Origin: CAYJBH01 sp964370605
GTDB lineage: Bacteria > Bacillota > Clostridia > Oscillospirales > Ruminococcaceae
NCBI GenBank assembly: GCA_964370605.1
Contig: CAYJJX010000001.1
Coordinates: 124,001 to 188,000 of the forward strand
Direction of reading: 5' to 3'
Length of the DNA stretch: 64,000 bases
The notes under the pieces were generated by a model. It was given only the letters and a program-made list of their open reading frames with translations. It made no database searches and had not been told where the DNA came from. Below, piece after piece: positions 1 through 9,012 of this stretch (within the stretch, counting starts at the first letter, position 1; each line of letters begins with the position of its first letter). Position numbers and translations under genes: made by a program.

Positions 1-948
1 GTGGACAGAGATGCATATACCATCGCGGACTTTCAAAACTGGGTCGACTTTGTCAAGAGTGAAGGGATGGGAATGGATTTCAATCCCACATATTTCTCGC
101 ATCCGAAGATGGATGGAGATTTTTCACTCTCGAGCTTTGATGCCGATATTCGCAAGTTTTGGATAGAGCACGGAATACGCTCCCGTGAAATAGCTCTTGA
201 GGCGGCAAAACAGATTGGTATGCCCTGTGCGATCAATTTTTGGATGCCGGACGGTTACAAAGATAGCCCTGCCGATACAGCAAAACATCGTGAGTTGATG
301 GCGCAGTCGTTAGATGCTATATTTGCACCCGACATCGACATGAAACTCGCACCTTGTTCCATCGAAAGCAAGTTGTTTGGAGTTGGTGTCGAGAGCTATA
401 CCGTCGCGAGCCACGAATTTTCGTACGGTTATGCCGTGAAAAATAATGTCGGCTACACCTTGGATGCAGGACATTTTCATCCGACCGAGGTTATCTCGGC
501 AAAGCTCTCGTCCTGCCTTCAGTTTTTAGATAACGTTCTTTTGCATGTGTCACGAGGAGTGCGCTGGGACTCGGATCATGTTATTACACTGGACGATGAA
601 CTGCAACGCATAATGGATGAGATTGTACACAACGGCTATGAGAATCGTGTGCTCCTCGGTCTTGACTATTTTGATGCCTCTATCAATCGTATAGCCTGTT
701 GGGCGATCGGCATGAGAAACGCTCGAAAGGCGATCTTGAATGCATATCTTGCACCGATAAAAGAGATCAGAACCGCCGAATATTCCGGTGATTTAACCTC
801 ACGGCTTGCACTGCAAGAAGAACGCAAGACACTTCCTTTTGGTGCGGTTTGGGATTTTTATTGCATGAAGTCGGGTGTTCCGGTTGGAGAGCAATGGCTG
901 TCTATGACAAAAAAACATGAGGTTGACATTCTCTCAAAGCGAGGATAG
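1..948 (+). CDS. rhaA: L-rhamnose isomerase, C-terminal part (5' end outside window)
   Basis: Cytoplasmic isomerase converting L-rhamnose to L-rhamnulose, the first step of rhamnose catabolism. The 315 residues visible match the C-terminal three quarters of RhaA (about 420 residues in full), including the metal-site region around GYTLDAGHFHPTE and a basic segment near ISKLS-type residues that binds substrate. The first base of the window is already in the reading frame, and the GTG there is most likely an internal valine, so the gene begins upstream. It is followed 37 bases later by a class II aldolase, as expected for a rhamnose operon. The identification is from memory of the family; the motif pattern and context agree well. 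Confidence 0.85.
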   Translation: MDRDAYTIADFQNWVDFVKSEGMGMDFNPTYFSHPKMDGDFSLSSFDADIRKFWIEHGIRSREIALEAAKQIGMPCAINFWMPDGYKDSPADTAKHRELMAQSLDAIFAPDIDMKLAPCSIESKLFGVGVESYTVASHEFSYGYAVKNNVGYTLDAGHFHPTEVISAKLSSCLQFLDNVLLHVSRGVRWDSDHVITLDDELQRIMDEIVHNGYENRVLLGLDYFDASINRIACWAIGMRNARKAILNAYLAPIKEIRTAEYSGDLTSRLALQEERKTLPFGAVWDFYCMKSGVPVGEQWLSMTKKHEVDILSKRG

Positions 949-985
949 AATATTAGTTAAATAAAGATAACAGAGGAACGATAAA

Positions 986-2059
986 ATGTTTTTTGAAAAG
1001 AACAGGGAATTGCTGGAAAAATACTCCGCAATGTCAAAAGGAGCGGGCGCTCGTGCCGATTTTGTCCAAGGCGGCGGCGGAAACACATCGGTAAAGTTAG
1101 CAGACGGAAAAATGGCAATCAAGGCATCCGGCTTCACACTTTCCGACATCGAGATTGACAATGGTTATGCAGTCTTGGATTATGAGATGTTACGTGAGTT
1201 TTATGGTAAAACCGATCCCAAAAGCCTTGCGGACGTTGAGGCGGCAGGTTCTGACTGTGCAAAATCAGCCAAGGTTGCGGTAGAAGGTCTTGCAGATCTT
1301 CGCCCTTCGGTGGAGGCCGGTTTTCATTCGGTTTTGTCCGGCTTCGTGCTCCATACACACAGTGTTTATGCAAACCTTGTTGCCTGCAATACCGAATGTG
1401 ATGAGTTGTCGGCCGATGCATTTGAAGGTGCCGACTATGGCTGGACGGTGGTACCCTATGTAAATCCGGGTGCCATGCTGACATTTACAATAAAAGAAGC
1501 ATGTGAAAAACAAAAAGAGATCGACGGGGTTATGCCGTCAGTAATCATCATGAAAAATCACGGCATAATCGTACACGATGATGATTCGGAGCGTTGCACC
1601 GCTATTCATGCCGATGCGAATCGACGTCTTGCCAGATTGTTTGGGCTCAGAACAAACAGTTTTCCTGACGTTGAGGTGCGTGAATTGTCGGCAGGTATTT
1701 TTCTTGCCGAATGTGATTATTTGAAGCAGTCGTTGAAAAATACTGTGTACACTGAGTATGATTTTCTTGGAACTCCGCTCTATCCCGATCAGATGGTATT
1801 TTTGCAGGATAGCTTTGCGATGAATAGTGCCGATTTGTCTGCCGGTCGATGTGTCGCAGACACCAAGACAGGGGAGGTGCTGTTGAACATGGACGCAAAG
1901 AAAGCGCTGACTGTTGCCGAGACATTGACCGCCGTGCTATTCATAATCCAGACTATCGAAAGTTTCGGCTTTGAAGTGTCGTTCATGGACGAAGAGTCAA
2001 AGCGGTTTATTGCCGGATGGGAAAGTGAAAAATATCGTAAAACGTTGGCATCGAAATAA
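986..2059 (+). CDS. class II aldolase/adducin-family protein, probable rhamnulose-1-phosphate aldolase
   Basis: A zinc-dependent class II aldolase. It carries the HTHSVYAN segment with the HxH metal ligands near residue 120 and a third histidine in KNHGIIVH near residue 200, plus an N-terminal GGGGNTSVK loop that in this family binds the phosphate. At 357 residues it is longer than E. coli RhaD (about 275) and resembles the aldolase half of the bifunctional RhaD-type aldolase/dehydrogenase proteins, without the dehydrogenase half. A GAGG ribosome site precedes the ATG. Its position directly after rhaA makes cleavage of L-rhamnulose-1-phosphate to DHAP and lactaldehyde the most likely reaction. 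The substrate is inferred from context; other class II sugar-phosphate substrates are possible. Confidence 0.72.
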   Translation: MFFEKNRELLEKYSAMSKGAGARADFVQGGGGNTSVKLADGKMAIKASGFTLSDIEIDNGYAVLDYEMLREFYGKTDPKSLADVEAAGSDCAKSAKVAVEGLADLRPSVEAGFHSVLSGFVLHTHSVYANLVACNTECDELSADAFEGADYGWTVVPYVNPGAMLTFTIKEACEKQKEIDGVMPSVIIMKNHGIIVHDDDSERCTAIHADANRRLARLFGLRTNSFPDVEVRELSAGIFLAECDYLKQSLKNTVYTEYDFLGTPLYPDQMVFLQDSFAMNSADLSAGRCVADTKTGEVLLNMDAKKALTVAETLTAVLFIIQTIESFGFEVSFMDEESKRFIAGWESEKYRKTLASK

Positions 2060-2074
2060 ATTTTGACAATATCG

Positions 2075-2120
2075 AAATCCCCTTGACACAGGTTTCAAAC
2101 AGCCTGTTTTGAGGGGGTTT
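2075..2120 (+). terminator. terminator-like hairpin after the rhamnose genes
   Basis: Two 18-base arms (2075-2092 and 2103-2120) pair at 17 of 18 positions, counting wobble pairs, around a 10-base loop. The 3' arm ends in TTT but has no longer T run. It lies 16 bases after the aldolase stop codon and just before a strong promoter, so it probably separates two transcription units. Confidence 0.6.
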
Positions 2121-2124
2121 ATAC

Positions 2125-2153
2125 TTGACATAAAGCGGTTTTAATGCTATAAC
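2125..2153 (+). promoter_or_regulatory. sigma-A type promoter for the membrane-protein gene
   Basis: TTGACA at 2125-2130 and TATAAC at 2148-2153 are separated by exactly 17 bases. It starts right after the preceding hairpin and would give a leader of about 130 bases before the gene at 2293. Confidence 0.65.
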
Positions 2154-2292
2154 TGACAATATAGTCATTCAACTTAAAAACGCTCACACCCTCCCGGCAA
2201 TCTTTAGTGTTTTCCAAGTAGAACAACTATATAATCTGTACGAAATTATTGATATTCGTGCAGAAATGTTTTTTGAAAGGAACATCGACCGA

Positions 2293-4209
2293 ATGATCTT
2301 ATCAGTCCTCGGAATCAACTTTCTTGCGGTATTTTTTCACGATAAGTTCAAGGTGAGGCCGGCCGCCGCCTTGCTCTGCTCGCTCTTTTTTGGCCTTGCG
2401 TTGTTGAGCTTATCGGCAATGCTCGCACAGCAAGGGCTTTTTATTGCTACAGTTGCATACTTTGTCATCGCAACCGTCCTGTTTGTTTTTACCGTAATAA
2501 AGAGCAAAGAGTGGAGTTCCTACCTCTCGACTACCGTAAAGCTGGTAAACTTTGCAACGCTCATTTTCTTTTTAATATACCATCTGCAGCAACCGATGTT
2601 CTATTACTGGGATGAATATTCGTTCTGGGGCACTGCGGCAATGGTGACCAAGGAATTAGATGCACTCTATACCTACACTCCTTATATCCTCACCCATCTA
2701 AACGGTATACCACCCATAACATCGGTGCTGTCCTATCTTATGCAGTTTTTTGCGTTTGATTTTTATGACCACTCGGTGTATTTTGCCTATGCTTTTTTGG
2801 CTATATCGGTTTTCGGCGCTGTCACCGAACTGATAGAGGAGAAAACGAAACAACATTTTTTGACTCCGGTAATATTTTTGCTGTTTTTGCTCAGCGTGTT
2901 TTTACAGACATACCATCTGCCGTCTGCCGATTATGACTCGTTGTCCTATGGATACGGCACTGCAATGGCGGACTTTAACATTGCCATTATAGCAATCGGT
3001 GTGTTGGCGATCTATTTTGGGAATACAAAAAGCTACTTTTTTGCAACAGGGTTGATCCCGATGATTCTAATAAAGGATGTAGGAGTCATCTTTGCGGTGC
3101 TGATCATCTGTGTTGTATTCGTCTTTTCTTTTCTTTCGAGAGAGAAAAAGTTTGTCACCAACCTGGTTGGTTTTGCGCTTTGTATTGCGCTGGTGCCGTC
3201 GATTTATTTTGCATGGGATCGTCATGTCAATACCATATATGCGGAAAATTCATTGCAATTGACCATAACGGATGAAATAGTAGAAAGACAGGACCTTGAA
3301 TACTATAACCTGCCTATAGAGGAAGGTTCCGGCTCAGAAGAGGAACACGAATCATCGCCCACAGTAACCGAGAATATGCGAAACATACTGCGTGAGATGC
3401 TCAATCAGTTTAGGGCAAGCAGCATGATAGGATTTGTCAATGATTATATCATGCTCGTGATAATGGTTTTGCTCGGCGTCGTTTCGATAGTTTTTGCAAA
3501 AAAATCACACCGACCGGCACTCTTGCTTGCAAATATCGGTTTTTTAGCGGGAATGGTACTATATGCGCTGGCGCTCAGCTTTTTTATCACCGGATTTTCC
3601 GATGATATGGTAGAGTATCCTCGGTATTTGATGCCCTATTTCTTTATATATCTCTATTTCAATTTCATCGCTTGTCTTATTGTTGTCACGCCAAGATTTC
3701 GTAAGGGCGTATCCATTTCGGTGGTGGCGTTAGTGATTTTGCTGTGTGCAAACCTTTTGTATATAGGAACCGACTATACTTTCATATCGTCGCCGGAGAA
3801 TGCATATGCCGATGCAAAGGTGGAAAAGGCAGCGATCGAACGGTATGGCAGCCTAGACGGCAACACTCTTTTGATATCCAACCGTTTCAACGATTATCAT
3901 TATCTAACAAACCAGAAGTTCTTCTTTCCAAACATTGTGAACTACAACAGGTATTTTAATTGGCTGGACTACTCCATGGGGTTTTCCGATGCGGAGCATA
4001 TAACAGATGAGACGAGCGAGTATTTTATAGTAGCGACCATCGATGAATTTTTGGCTATATATCATCAAAATTTTGACTACATATATGTTTCACATCCCCA
4101 GACTGAATTTGTAGAGTCTTACGGCGAGCTGTTTGTAGAGAAACCAATTGCCAACACCCTCTATTACTTCAATTCAGAAATTGAAATGTTTGAAGAGGTC
4201 GCAATATGA
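2293..4209 (+). CDS. large polytopic membrane protein, GT-C glycosyltransferase-like
   Basis: A protein of about 638 residues with roughly 11-13 predicted membrane helices. It has an acidic WDEYSFWG segment in the first extracellular loop, which recalls the Asp-Glu loop of GT-C enzymes such as ArnT and the protein mannosyltransferases that use polyprenyl-phosphate sugars. A soluble C-terminal part of about 130 residues follows the last helix. I chose the ATG at 2293 because GAAAGG ends 12 bases upstream of it; an in-frame ATG at 2266 lies before that site. The next gene is a small membrane protein that could be a partner. I do not recognise a named family, so the enzymatic role is an inference from the loop motif and topology only. 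Confidence 0.5.
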   Translation: MILSVLGINFLAVFFHDKFKVRPAAALLCSLFFGLALLSLSAMLAQQGLFIATVAYFVIATVLFVFTVIKSKEWSSYLSTTVKLVNFATLIFFLIYHLQQPMFYYWDEYSFWGTAAMVTKELDALYTYTPYILTHLNGIPPITSVLSYLMQFFAFDFYDHSVYFAYAFLAISVFGAVTELIEEKTKQHFLTPVIFLLFLLSVFLQTYHLPSADYDSLSYGYGTAMADFNIAIIAIGVLAIYFGNTKSYFFATGLIPMILIKDVGVIFAVLIICVVFVFSFLSREKKFVTNLVGFALCIALVPSIYFAWDRHVNTIYAENSLQLTITDEIVERQDLEYYNLPIEEGSGSEEEHESSPTVTENMRNILREMLNQFRASSMIGFVNDYIMLVIMVLLGVVSIVFAKKSHRPALLLANIGFLAGMVLYALALSFFITGFSDDMVEYPRYLMPYFFIYLYFNFIACLIVVTPRFRKGVSISVVALVILLCANLLYIGTDYTFISSPENAYADAKVEKAAIERYGSLDGNTLLISNRFNDYHYLTNQKFFFPNIVNYNRYFNWLDYSMGFSDAEHITDETSEYFIVATIDEFLAIYHQNFDYIYVSHPQTEFVESYGELFVEKPIANTLYYFNSEIEMFEEVAI

Positions 4210-4252
4210 AAATGATAAGAATCTGCAAAACATGTAAAGAGGAAATGTAAGC

Positions 4253-4864
4253 ATGAAAAAGAATGTGGCAATACAAACCGTGATAAAATATCCGCTCCTG
4301 TTCGGAGCGGGGTTTGCTGTTGCTGTTGTCCTGCTTTACCACCTTGCCATCGGTGCCTATTCCGCTATCTTTATGACCGAACGACCGTTGACGGTTCATG
4401 ATTTTTCTCATGTTGGAATAGAGACGGTAGACGATTATACCGTTATCACCACGACAGAGGATTCACAGCTGCACCTTGAGGGAAATGTTTTCAACCTCTA
4501 TGTCGATTGCACTTTTTCATATGATCCGGGCGAGTTTGTGGCCTTTTATCAGAACAATCTCGAAAAGGGGTTTTCACCGGAAAAATTGCTGTACGCAAGG
4601 GTGGAGGGGGATTATTACGTTTTTGAATTCCCACTCGATACCAAGAAAATACGGCTCGACATCGGAGTGTTTCCGTCCATAACGACAGAGTTTGAGGAAA
4701 TTACCTTGAACAAAAACAATCTTGTGACACTACTGCGCTTGAGTCCTTCGTCGCTGTTTGCGCTACTTGTTTTGACATGCATTTTCACATCACTATTGAT
4801 GTTTGCACCTCAGATAAAAAAACATGACCGTAAAACAACTGGTAAAAAAACACAAAAAAATTGA
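4253..4864 (+). CDS. small bitopic membrane protein of unknown function
   Basis: 203 residues with one membrane helix near the N terminus (about 11-35), an extracytoplasmic domain of roughly 120 residues rich in aromatic and acidic residues, a second helix near residues 168-187 and a very basic lysine-rich tail. Both ends would be cytoplasmic. A GAGG-type ribosome site precedes the ATG. It follows the GT-C-like membrane protein by 43 bases and probably shares its transcript. I do not recognise a family. The lysine-rich tail lies in A-rich sequence that runs into the promoter of the next gene. Confidence 0.5.
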   Translation: MKKNVAIQTVIKYPLLFGAGFAVAVVLLYHLAIGAYSAIFMTERPLTVHDFSHVGIETVDDYTVITTTEDSQLHLEGNVFNLYVDCTFSYDPGEFVAFYQNNLEKGFSPEKLLYARVEGDYYVFEFPLDTKKIRLDIGVFPSITTEFEEITLNKNNLVTLLRLSPSSLFALLVLTCIFTSLLMFAPQIKKHDRKTTGKKTQKN

Positions 4865-4903
4865 AATTAATTGCGAATTTTTCTATTTTTTTTATTTTGC
4901 CTA

Positions 4904-4932
4904 TTGCAATTTTGCTTTTTTTTGTGTAAAAT
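4904..4932 (+). promoter_or_regulatory. promoter candidate upstream of cdaR-ftsEX
   Basis: TTGCAA at 4904-4909 and TAAAAT at 4927-4932 with a 17-base spacer, in a very AT-rich stretch. It lies about 110 bases before the regulator gene. Confidence 0.5.
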
Positions 4933-5039
4933 ATATATTAGTGAGAAAAAAATTAAGCATTATATACAAAATCATTAATTTGATTGATCATACCGAGTTG
5001 AAAATTTGTTTGAGTTTTCGGAAAGGAATGGAGCACTTT

Positions 5040-6104
5040 ATGGCTAACAAACTATTTCAAGACGTAATCACGAGGATGGGAGAAGATATCGATCGCGAGA
5101 TTGGTGTAATCGACGAGGTCGGTGTCGTAGTAGCGGCTACAGTATTGGAGGATCTCGGGAGCGAGTTTAATTATCCTGACGCCAAACACTCGGTGCAGGA
5201 TGAAAAGACTTTCGTTACCTTCGAACTTCAAAATTCGACAGGCTATGCAGTATATGTCGATGGTGATGATCAACTTGCGACACAGTTTGCAAACCTCATT
5301 GCGATTTCGCTTGAAAACATAAGCCTTTATCATAATGATCGGTACGACAAGACCAGCTTTATTAAAAACGTTGTAACCGACAATATCCTGCCCGGTGACA
5401 TCTATGCCAAGGCAAGAGAACTTCATTTCACCGGTGAGGTGCCGCGCGTTGTTCTGCTGATCAGAACACACGGCAACAACGATGGCTTTGCATATGATGC
5501 CATCAGCACTCTGTTTCCGGAAAAACAAAAAGACTTTGTTTTCACAATTTCGGAACAGGACACTGTGCTTGTCAAAGAGACCAAGCGCAATATAGATTCA
5601 GGCGACATCGATAAGCTGGCCGGTTCTATCATCGACACCTTGTCAGGTGTACACTATATCAAAGCCTCGGTGGGCATTGGTCTGCCCATCACCGGCATCA
5701 AAGAACTTGCCACCAGCTTCAAAGAGGCGAGAATGGCACTTGAGATCGGACGTATTTTTGAAAAAGAGCGCAACATCATCAACTATTCCCATCTCGGAAT
5801 AGCACGACTGATCTACCAACTGCCGACAACATTATGTGAGATGTTTCTGCGTGAAGTATTCCATGTAGGAAATGTTGACAGCCTTGATAGCGAAACACTG
5901 TTCACCATCCAGAGATTTTTTGAAAACAACCTCAATGTCAGTGAAACAAGCCGAGGCCTGTTTGTGCACCGAAACACTTTGGTATATCGCCTTGAAAAGA
6001 TCAAGAAGTTGACTGGTCTTGACCTACGTGAGTTTGATGATGCCATATTGTTTAATGTTGCATTGATGGTCAAAAAGTATCTTTCGGTGACACAGGAACA
6101 ATAA
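5040..6104 (+). CDS. CdaR/PucR-family transcriptional regulator
   Basis: A DNA-binding regulator of about 354 residues. The C-terminal 60 residues form the PucR-type helix-turn-helix, visible as the segment NLNVSETSRGLFVHRNTLVY followed by RLEKIKKLTGLDLREFDDA. The middle part (about 130-260) resembles the degenerate GGDEF-like region of CdaR proteins. The start at 5040 was chosen because GGAAAGGA lies 12 bases upstream; an extended open frame reaches back to 4824 but would cover the promoter. It sits 21 bases before ftsE, in a block of cell-wall genes, so it may control that block, but its ligand is unknown. Confidence 0.78.
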   Translation: MANKLFQDVITRMGEDIDREIGVIDEVGVVVAATVLEDLGSEFNYPDAKHSVQDEKTFVTFELQNSTGYAVYVDGDDQLATQFANLIAISLENISLYHNDRYDKTSFIKNVVTDNILPGDIYAKARELHFTGEVPRVVLLIRTHGNNDGFAYDAISTLFPEKQKDFVFTISEQDTVLVKETKRNIDSGDIDKLAGSIIDTLSGVHYIKASVGIGLPITGIKELATSFKEARMALEIGRIFEKERNIINYSHLGIARLIYQLPTTLCEMFLREVFHVGNVDSLDSETLFTIQRFFENNLNVSETSRGLFVHRNTLVYRLEKIKKLTGLDLREFDDAILFNVALMVKKYLSVTQEQ

Positions 6105-6125
6105 ACCACACCAAAGGGACTGCAT

Positions 6126-6863
6126 ATGATACATTTTAAGAATGTGCGCAAGGTTTACAATGGAAATATTGAGGCGTTGCGCAATGTAAATATAGATATA
6201 AACAAGGGCGAATTTGTCTTTGTTCTCGGACATTCCGGCGCCGGTAAGAGTACGTTTTTGAAGTTGATGCTGGCGGAGGAAAAGGCGACCGAGGGTAAAA
6301 TTGAAATAAATGGCTTTGACGTTTCAAAGATAAAGCAGAAGGACATTCCGTTCCTGCGCCGCAGTATGGGCGTTGTGTTTCAGGACTTCCGCTTGATCCC
6401 GACACTCAATGCCTATGATAACGTAGCTTTTGCCATGCGTGTGACAAACATTCCGAACGCACTGATAAAAAAGCGTGTTCCGTATGTTTTGGATCTTGTC
6501 GGTTTGACCGGTAAGGCGAAAAGCTATCCTTCGCAGCTTTCGGGCGGTGAGCAGCAGCGTGTCGCACTTGCGCGGGCGCTGGTACATTCACCGCCGCTTA
6601 TTATTGCGGACGAGCCGACCGGAAACATCGACCCTGCACTCTCGGTAGAAATACTCGAGTTGTTGCAGGCCATAAACATGGTGGGTACTACCGTTGTGGT
6701 TGTTACCCATGAGCATGAGTTGGTCAAGATGTTCTCTAAGAGGGTTATACATATCGAAAAAGGTTCAATTCTTAGCGATAGCATGTTGCCGACCGATTTT
6801 GCGTCGGAGTTTGAAAATAATCCCCTTGACCCTGCCGATTACTACAAGGGAGGGGTTCTGTAA
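6126..6863 (+). CDS. ftsE: cell division ATP-binding protein FtsE
   Basis: Cytoplasmic ATPase of the FtsEX complex, which transmits a conformational signal across the membrane to activate peptidoglycan hydrolases. It has a Walker A motif GHSGAGKST at residues 35-43, the signature LSGGEQQRVALARAL, a Walker B ending ADEPTGNID and an H-loop VVTHEHE. Length (245) is near the family norm of about 220-230 with a slightly longer tail. Its stop codon overlaps the ftsX start by one base, so the two are translationally coupled. The gene order ftsE-ftsX-M23-S41 is common in Firmicutes. Confidence 0.95.
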   Translation: MIHFKNVRKVYNGNIEALRNVNIDINKGEFVFVLGHSGAGKSTFLKLMLAEEKATEGKIEINGFDVSKIKQKDIPFLRRSMGVVFQDFRLIPTLNAYDNVAFAMRVTNIPNALIKKRVPYVLDLVGLTGKAKSYPSQLSGGEQQRVALARALVHSPPLIIADEPTGNIDPALSVEILELLQAINMVGTTVVVVTHEHELVKMFSKRVIHIEKGSILSDSMLPTDFASEFENNPLDPADYYKGGVL

Positions 6864-7780
6864 TGACAATTTCATCATTTTTATATCTGGCACGCCAGGG
6901 TGTTGTGCCGGGCAAAGGCAACAGATTTATGAGTTTTGCATCTATCGTGGTGCTGACTTCTTGTCTGATCATCACCGGCGTGGCTGTTATTATCTCCGCA
7001 AATCTAAATAGTTTTGTCAAATCAATGTCGGAGCAAAACGAGATTGTCATTTACTTGCAAGAAGGGTTGACCGAAGAACAAATTTCTTCGTTTGGTCAGT
7101 CTCTTGCCACAATCGCAAATATCAACTCGGATGAGACAATTTACATCTCAAAATTGCAAGCGCTTGAAGATCAAATTCTTTACCTCGGTGAAGAGGGCAA
7201 GTATCTCGAACGCTATCGTGATGAGGAAGAAAACCCATTCCCGGCATCCTATCGCGTGAAGGTGTATGACCTTGAAACATTGGAAGAGACCACCGAAAAG
7301 ATCTACGGCATTGCAGGAATAGATCACATTTCTTCCCCAACCGACATTGCCAATGTCATAGTCAGTGTGGATAGAACAGTCACCATCGCAGGGTGGGGGC
7401 TTATCGGTGTTCTTGCGATGGTTTCGCTTGTGATTATAGTAAATACTATTCGTTTGACCGTTTTTGCACGTCGTAAAGAGCTGAATATCATGAAGTTTGT
7501 CGGTGCAACAAATACATTTATTCGTTTTCCGTTTATCATCGAAGGTGTCGTAATCGGCGTGATTGCCTCCGCCCTTGCTTTTGGCGTGATTTCGGGAGCA
7601 TACCTTCTTTTGCTAGACAACATGGGTAGCACTTCGCTCTCGTTTTTGTCTTTGTTGATACCGAGCATCGTGCCCTATACAGACCTAGCACTCGGAATGC
7701 TTGTCGGATTTTTGGCCGGTGGTGTCGTTGTCGGCGTAATCGGTAGCCAGATTTCCATAAATAAATATCTTAAGGTTTAA
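6863..7780 (+). CDS. ftsX: cell division permease-like protein FtsX
   Basis: Membrane partner of FtsE. The 305 residues show one N-terminal helix (about 25-47), an extracellular domain of about 130 residues, then three C-terminal helices, the usual four-helix FtsX topology. Family features include the cytoplasmic segment FARRKELNIMKFVGATN before the third helix. The extracellular loop normally docks a coiled-coil hydrolase; the gene just downstream encodes exactly such a protein. The start codon overlaps the ftsE stop (TAATG). Confidence 0.93.
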   Translation: MTISSFLYLARQGVVPGKGNRFMSFASIVVLTSCLIITGVAVIISANLNSFVKSMSEQNEIVIYLQEGLTEEQISSFGQSLATIANINSDETIYISKLQALEDQILYLGEEGKYLERYRDEEENPFPASYRVKVYDLETLEETTEKIYGIAGIDHISSPTDIANVIVSVDRTVTIAGWGLIGVLAMVSLVIIVNTIRLTVFARRKELNIMKFVGATNTFIRFPFIIEGVVIGVIASALAFGVISGAYLLLLDNMGSTSLSFLSLLIPSIVPYTDLALGMLVGFLAGGVVVGVIGSQISINKYLKV

Positions 7781-7785
7781 TTCTC

Positions 7786-8976
7786 ATGACATTATATAGA
7801 AAAAACAAGACAAAGATCATTGCGGTGCTGATTTGCTTTGCTGTGTTTGCGGTGATGCTGTTGCCGCTTTTGACCGTCGATATCTCGGCAAGTGAGCTTG
7901 AAGACAAGAAAGAAGAGATGGACGCTCTTGCCTCTCAGCTCGAGGCGCTTGAGGCACAGATGGATCAGCTGGAGACGGATCAGGCAAACCAGGAGTCTGT
8001 GCAAGCCAACGCCACCGAGCAGCTTGCCATTATTGAACAGCAGACCACAATCTTGCTGGCGCAGATAACAGACAAAAAAGATGAAATAGCAAAAAAACAA
8101 CAGGAAATTGACATTCAGAAACAGGAAATCGCAGATTCGGAAGAACTGTTGAAAGACCGACTTCGTGCGATGTATATCACCCGTGATTCCGGTATCATGT
8201 CAACTATTTTTTCCGCAAATAGTTTTTCTGAATTTTTGACGGCCGCAGATGCGGTTCAGCGCGTCGCGGTGGCAGACAACCTGTTGCTTGATGAAATGGA
8301 CGCGGCTTATAAGGCACTGACTCTCCAGGAAGAGGCGCTCGCCGCACAGCTGCTTGATCTTGAAGAGCAGGAGCGTCAACTCGCGGAGGCACAGGCGAAC
8401 TATGCGGCGATCTGGCAGGTGGCAAACGACACCATAGATCAGATTGAGGCGGATAAAGCGGCGGCACAAGTGCAGGAAGACATTCTTTATGAGCAATATG
8501 TTGCCGCGCGTGAGAGTTATGAAGAGGCGTTCCGTGAGGCGACCGCAAACAGTACCGGTGAATATGTTGGCGGTGAATACGGATGGCCGGTCCCGAGCTC
8601 TTATCACATCTCAAGTTATTACGGCTGGCGTACTCTTTACGGAAAATCTGACTGGCATACCGGTATCGATATTGCGAAAGGTTCTCTGCCCACCGTTCTC
8701 GGTCACCCGATTGTGGCGGCAAATGACGGCGTTGTTGTCAAAGCTGTCTGGAACAACACCGGTTACGGCAACTATCTCATGGTAGACCATGGCGGCGGAC
8801 AACTCACACTTTACGGCCACTGCAACAGTCTTACTGTTGCAAACGGTGCTGTTGTGGTCAAGGGACAACAGATCGCAACGGTCGGCTCGACCGGAAACTC
8901 GACCGGTCCTCACCTGCATTTTGAGATCCGAATCAATAATGCAACAATCGACCCACTGCCGATGCTTAAAGGGTAA
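7786..8976 (+). CDS. coiled-coil M23 (LytM) peptidoglycan endopeptidase, FtsEX partner
   Basis: An exported protein of 396 residues: a signal or anchor helix (about 10-32), a long heptad-rich coiled coil (about 36-125 and again 165-245) rich in Glu, Gln and Ala, and a C-terminal M23 domain. The zinc and catalytic residues are all there: HTGID (H290, D294), the YGH histidine (about 345) and HLHFE (H376, H378). It is therefore likely an active endopeptidase, unlike E. coli EnvC, whose LytM domain is degenerate. The coiled coil is the part expected to dock on FtsX. It begins 5 bases after ftsX, so it is probably coupled to it. Confidence 0.88.
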   Translation: MTLYRKNKTKIIAVLICFAVFAVMLLPLLTVDISASELEDKKEEMDALASQLEALEAQMDQLETDQANQESVQANATEQLAIIEQQTTILLAQITDKKDEIAKKQQEIDIQKQEIADSEELLKDRLRAMYITRDSGIMSTIFSANSFSEFLTAADAVQRVAVADNLLLDEMDAAYKALTLQEEALAAQLLDLEEQERQLAEAQANYAAIWQVANDTIDQIEADKAAAQVQEDILYEQYVAARESYEEAFREATANSTGEYVGGEYGWPVPSSYHISSYYGWRTLYGKSDWHTGIDIAKGSLPTVLGHPIVAANDGVVVKAVWNNTGYGNYLMVDHGGGQLTLYGHCNSLTVANGAVVVKGQQIATVGSTGNSTGPHLHFEIRINNATIDPLPMLKG

Positions 8977-9012
8977 AGGCAGCTAGATAAATCAAAGGAA
9001 CTACTTTTTAAT

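Noticed and set aside
986..2292. Similar starts ATGTTTTTTGAAA at 986 and 2266, as a possible duplicated control site
   Set aside because: The likeness covers only about 15-20 bases of low complexity; at 2274 it serves as ribosome site, at 986 it is coding.
4824..5039. Extended N terminus for the CdaR regulator
   Set aside because: It is rich in Phe, Ile and Lys from AT-rich promoter sequence, overlaps the upstream gene and lacks a ribosome site.
8200..8722. Long minus-strand open frames under the M23 gene
   Set aside because: The plus strand holds a protein with a complete M23 active site; the minus-strand frames have odd composition and no motifs.
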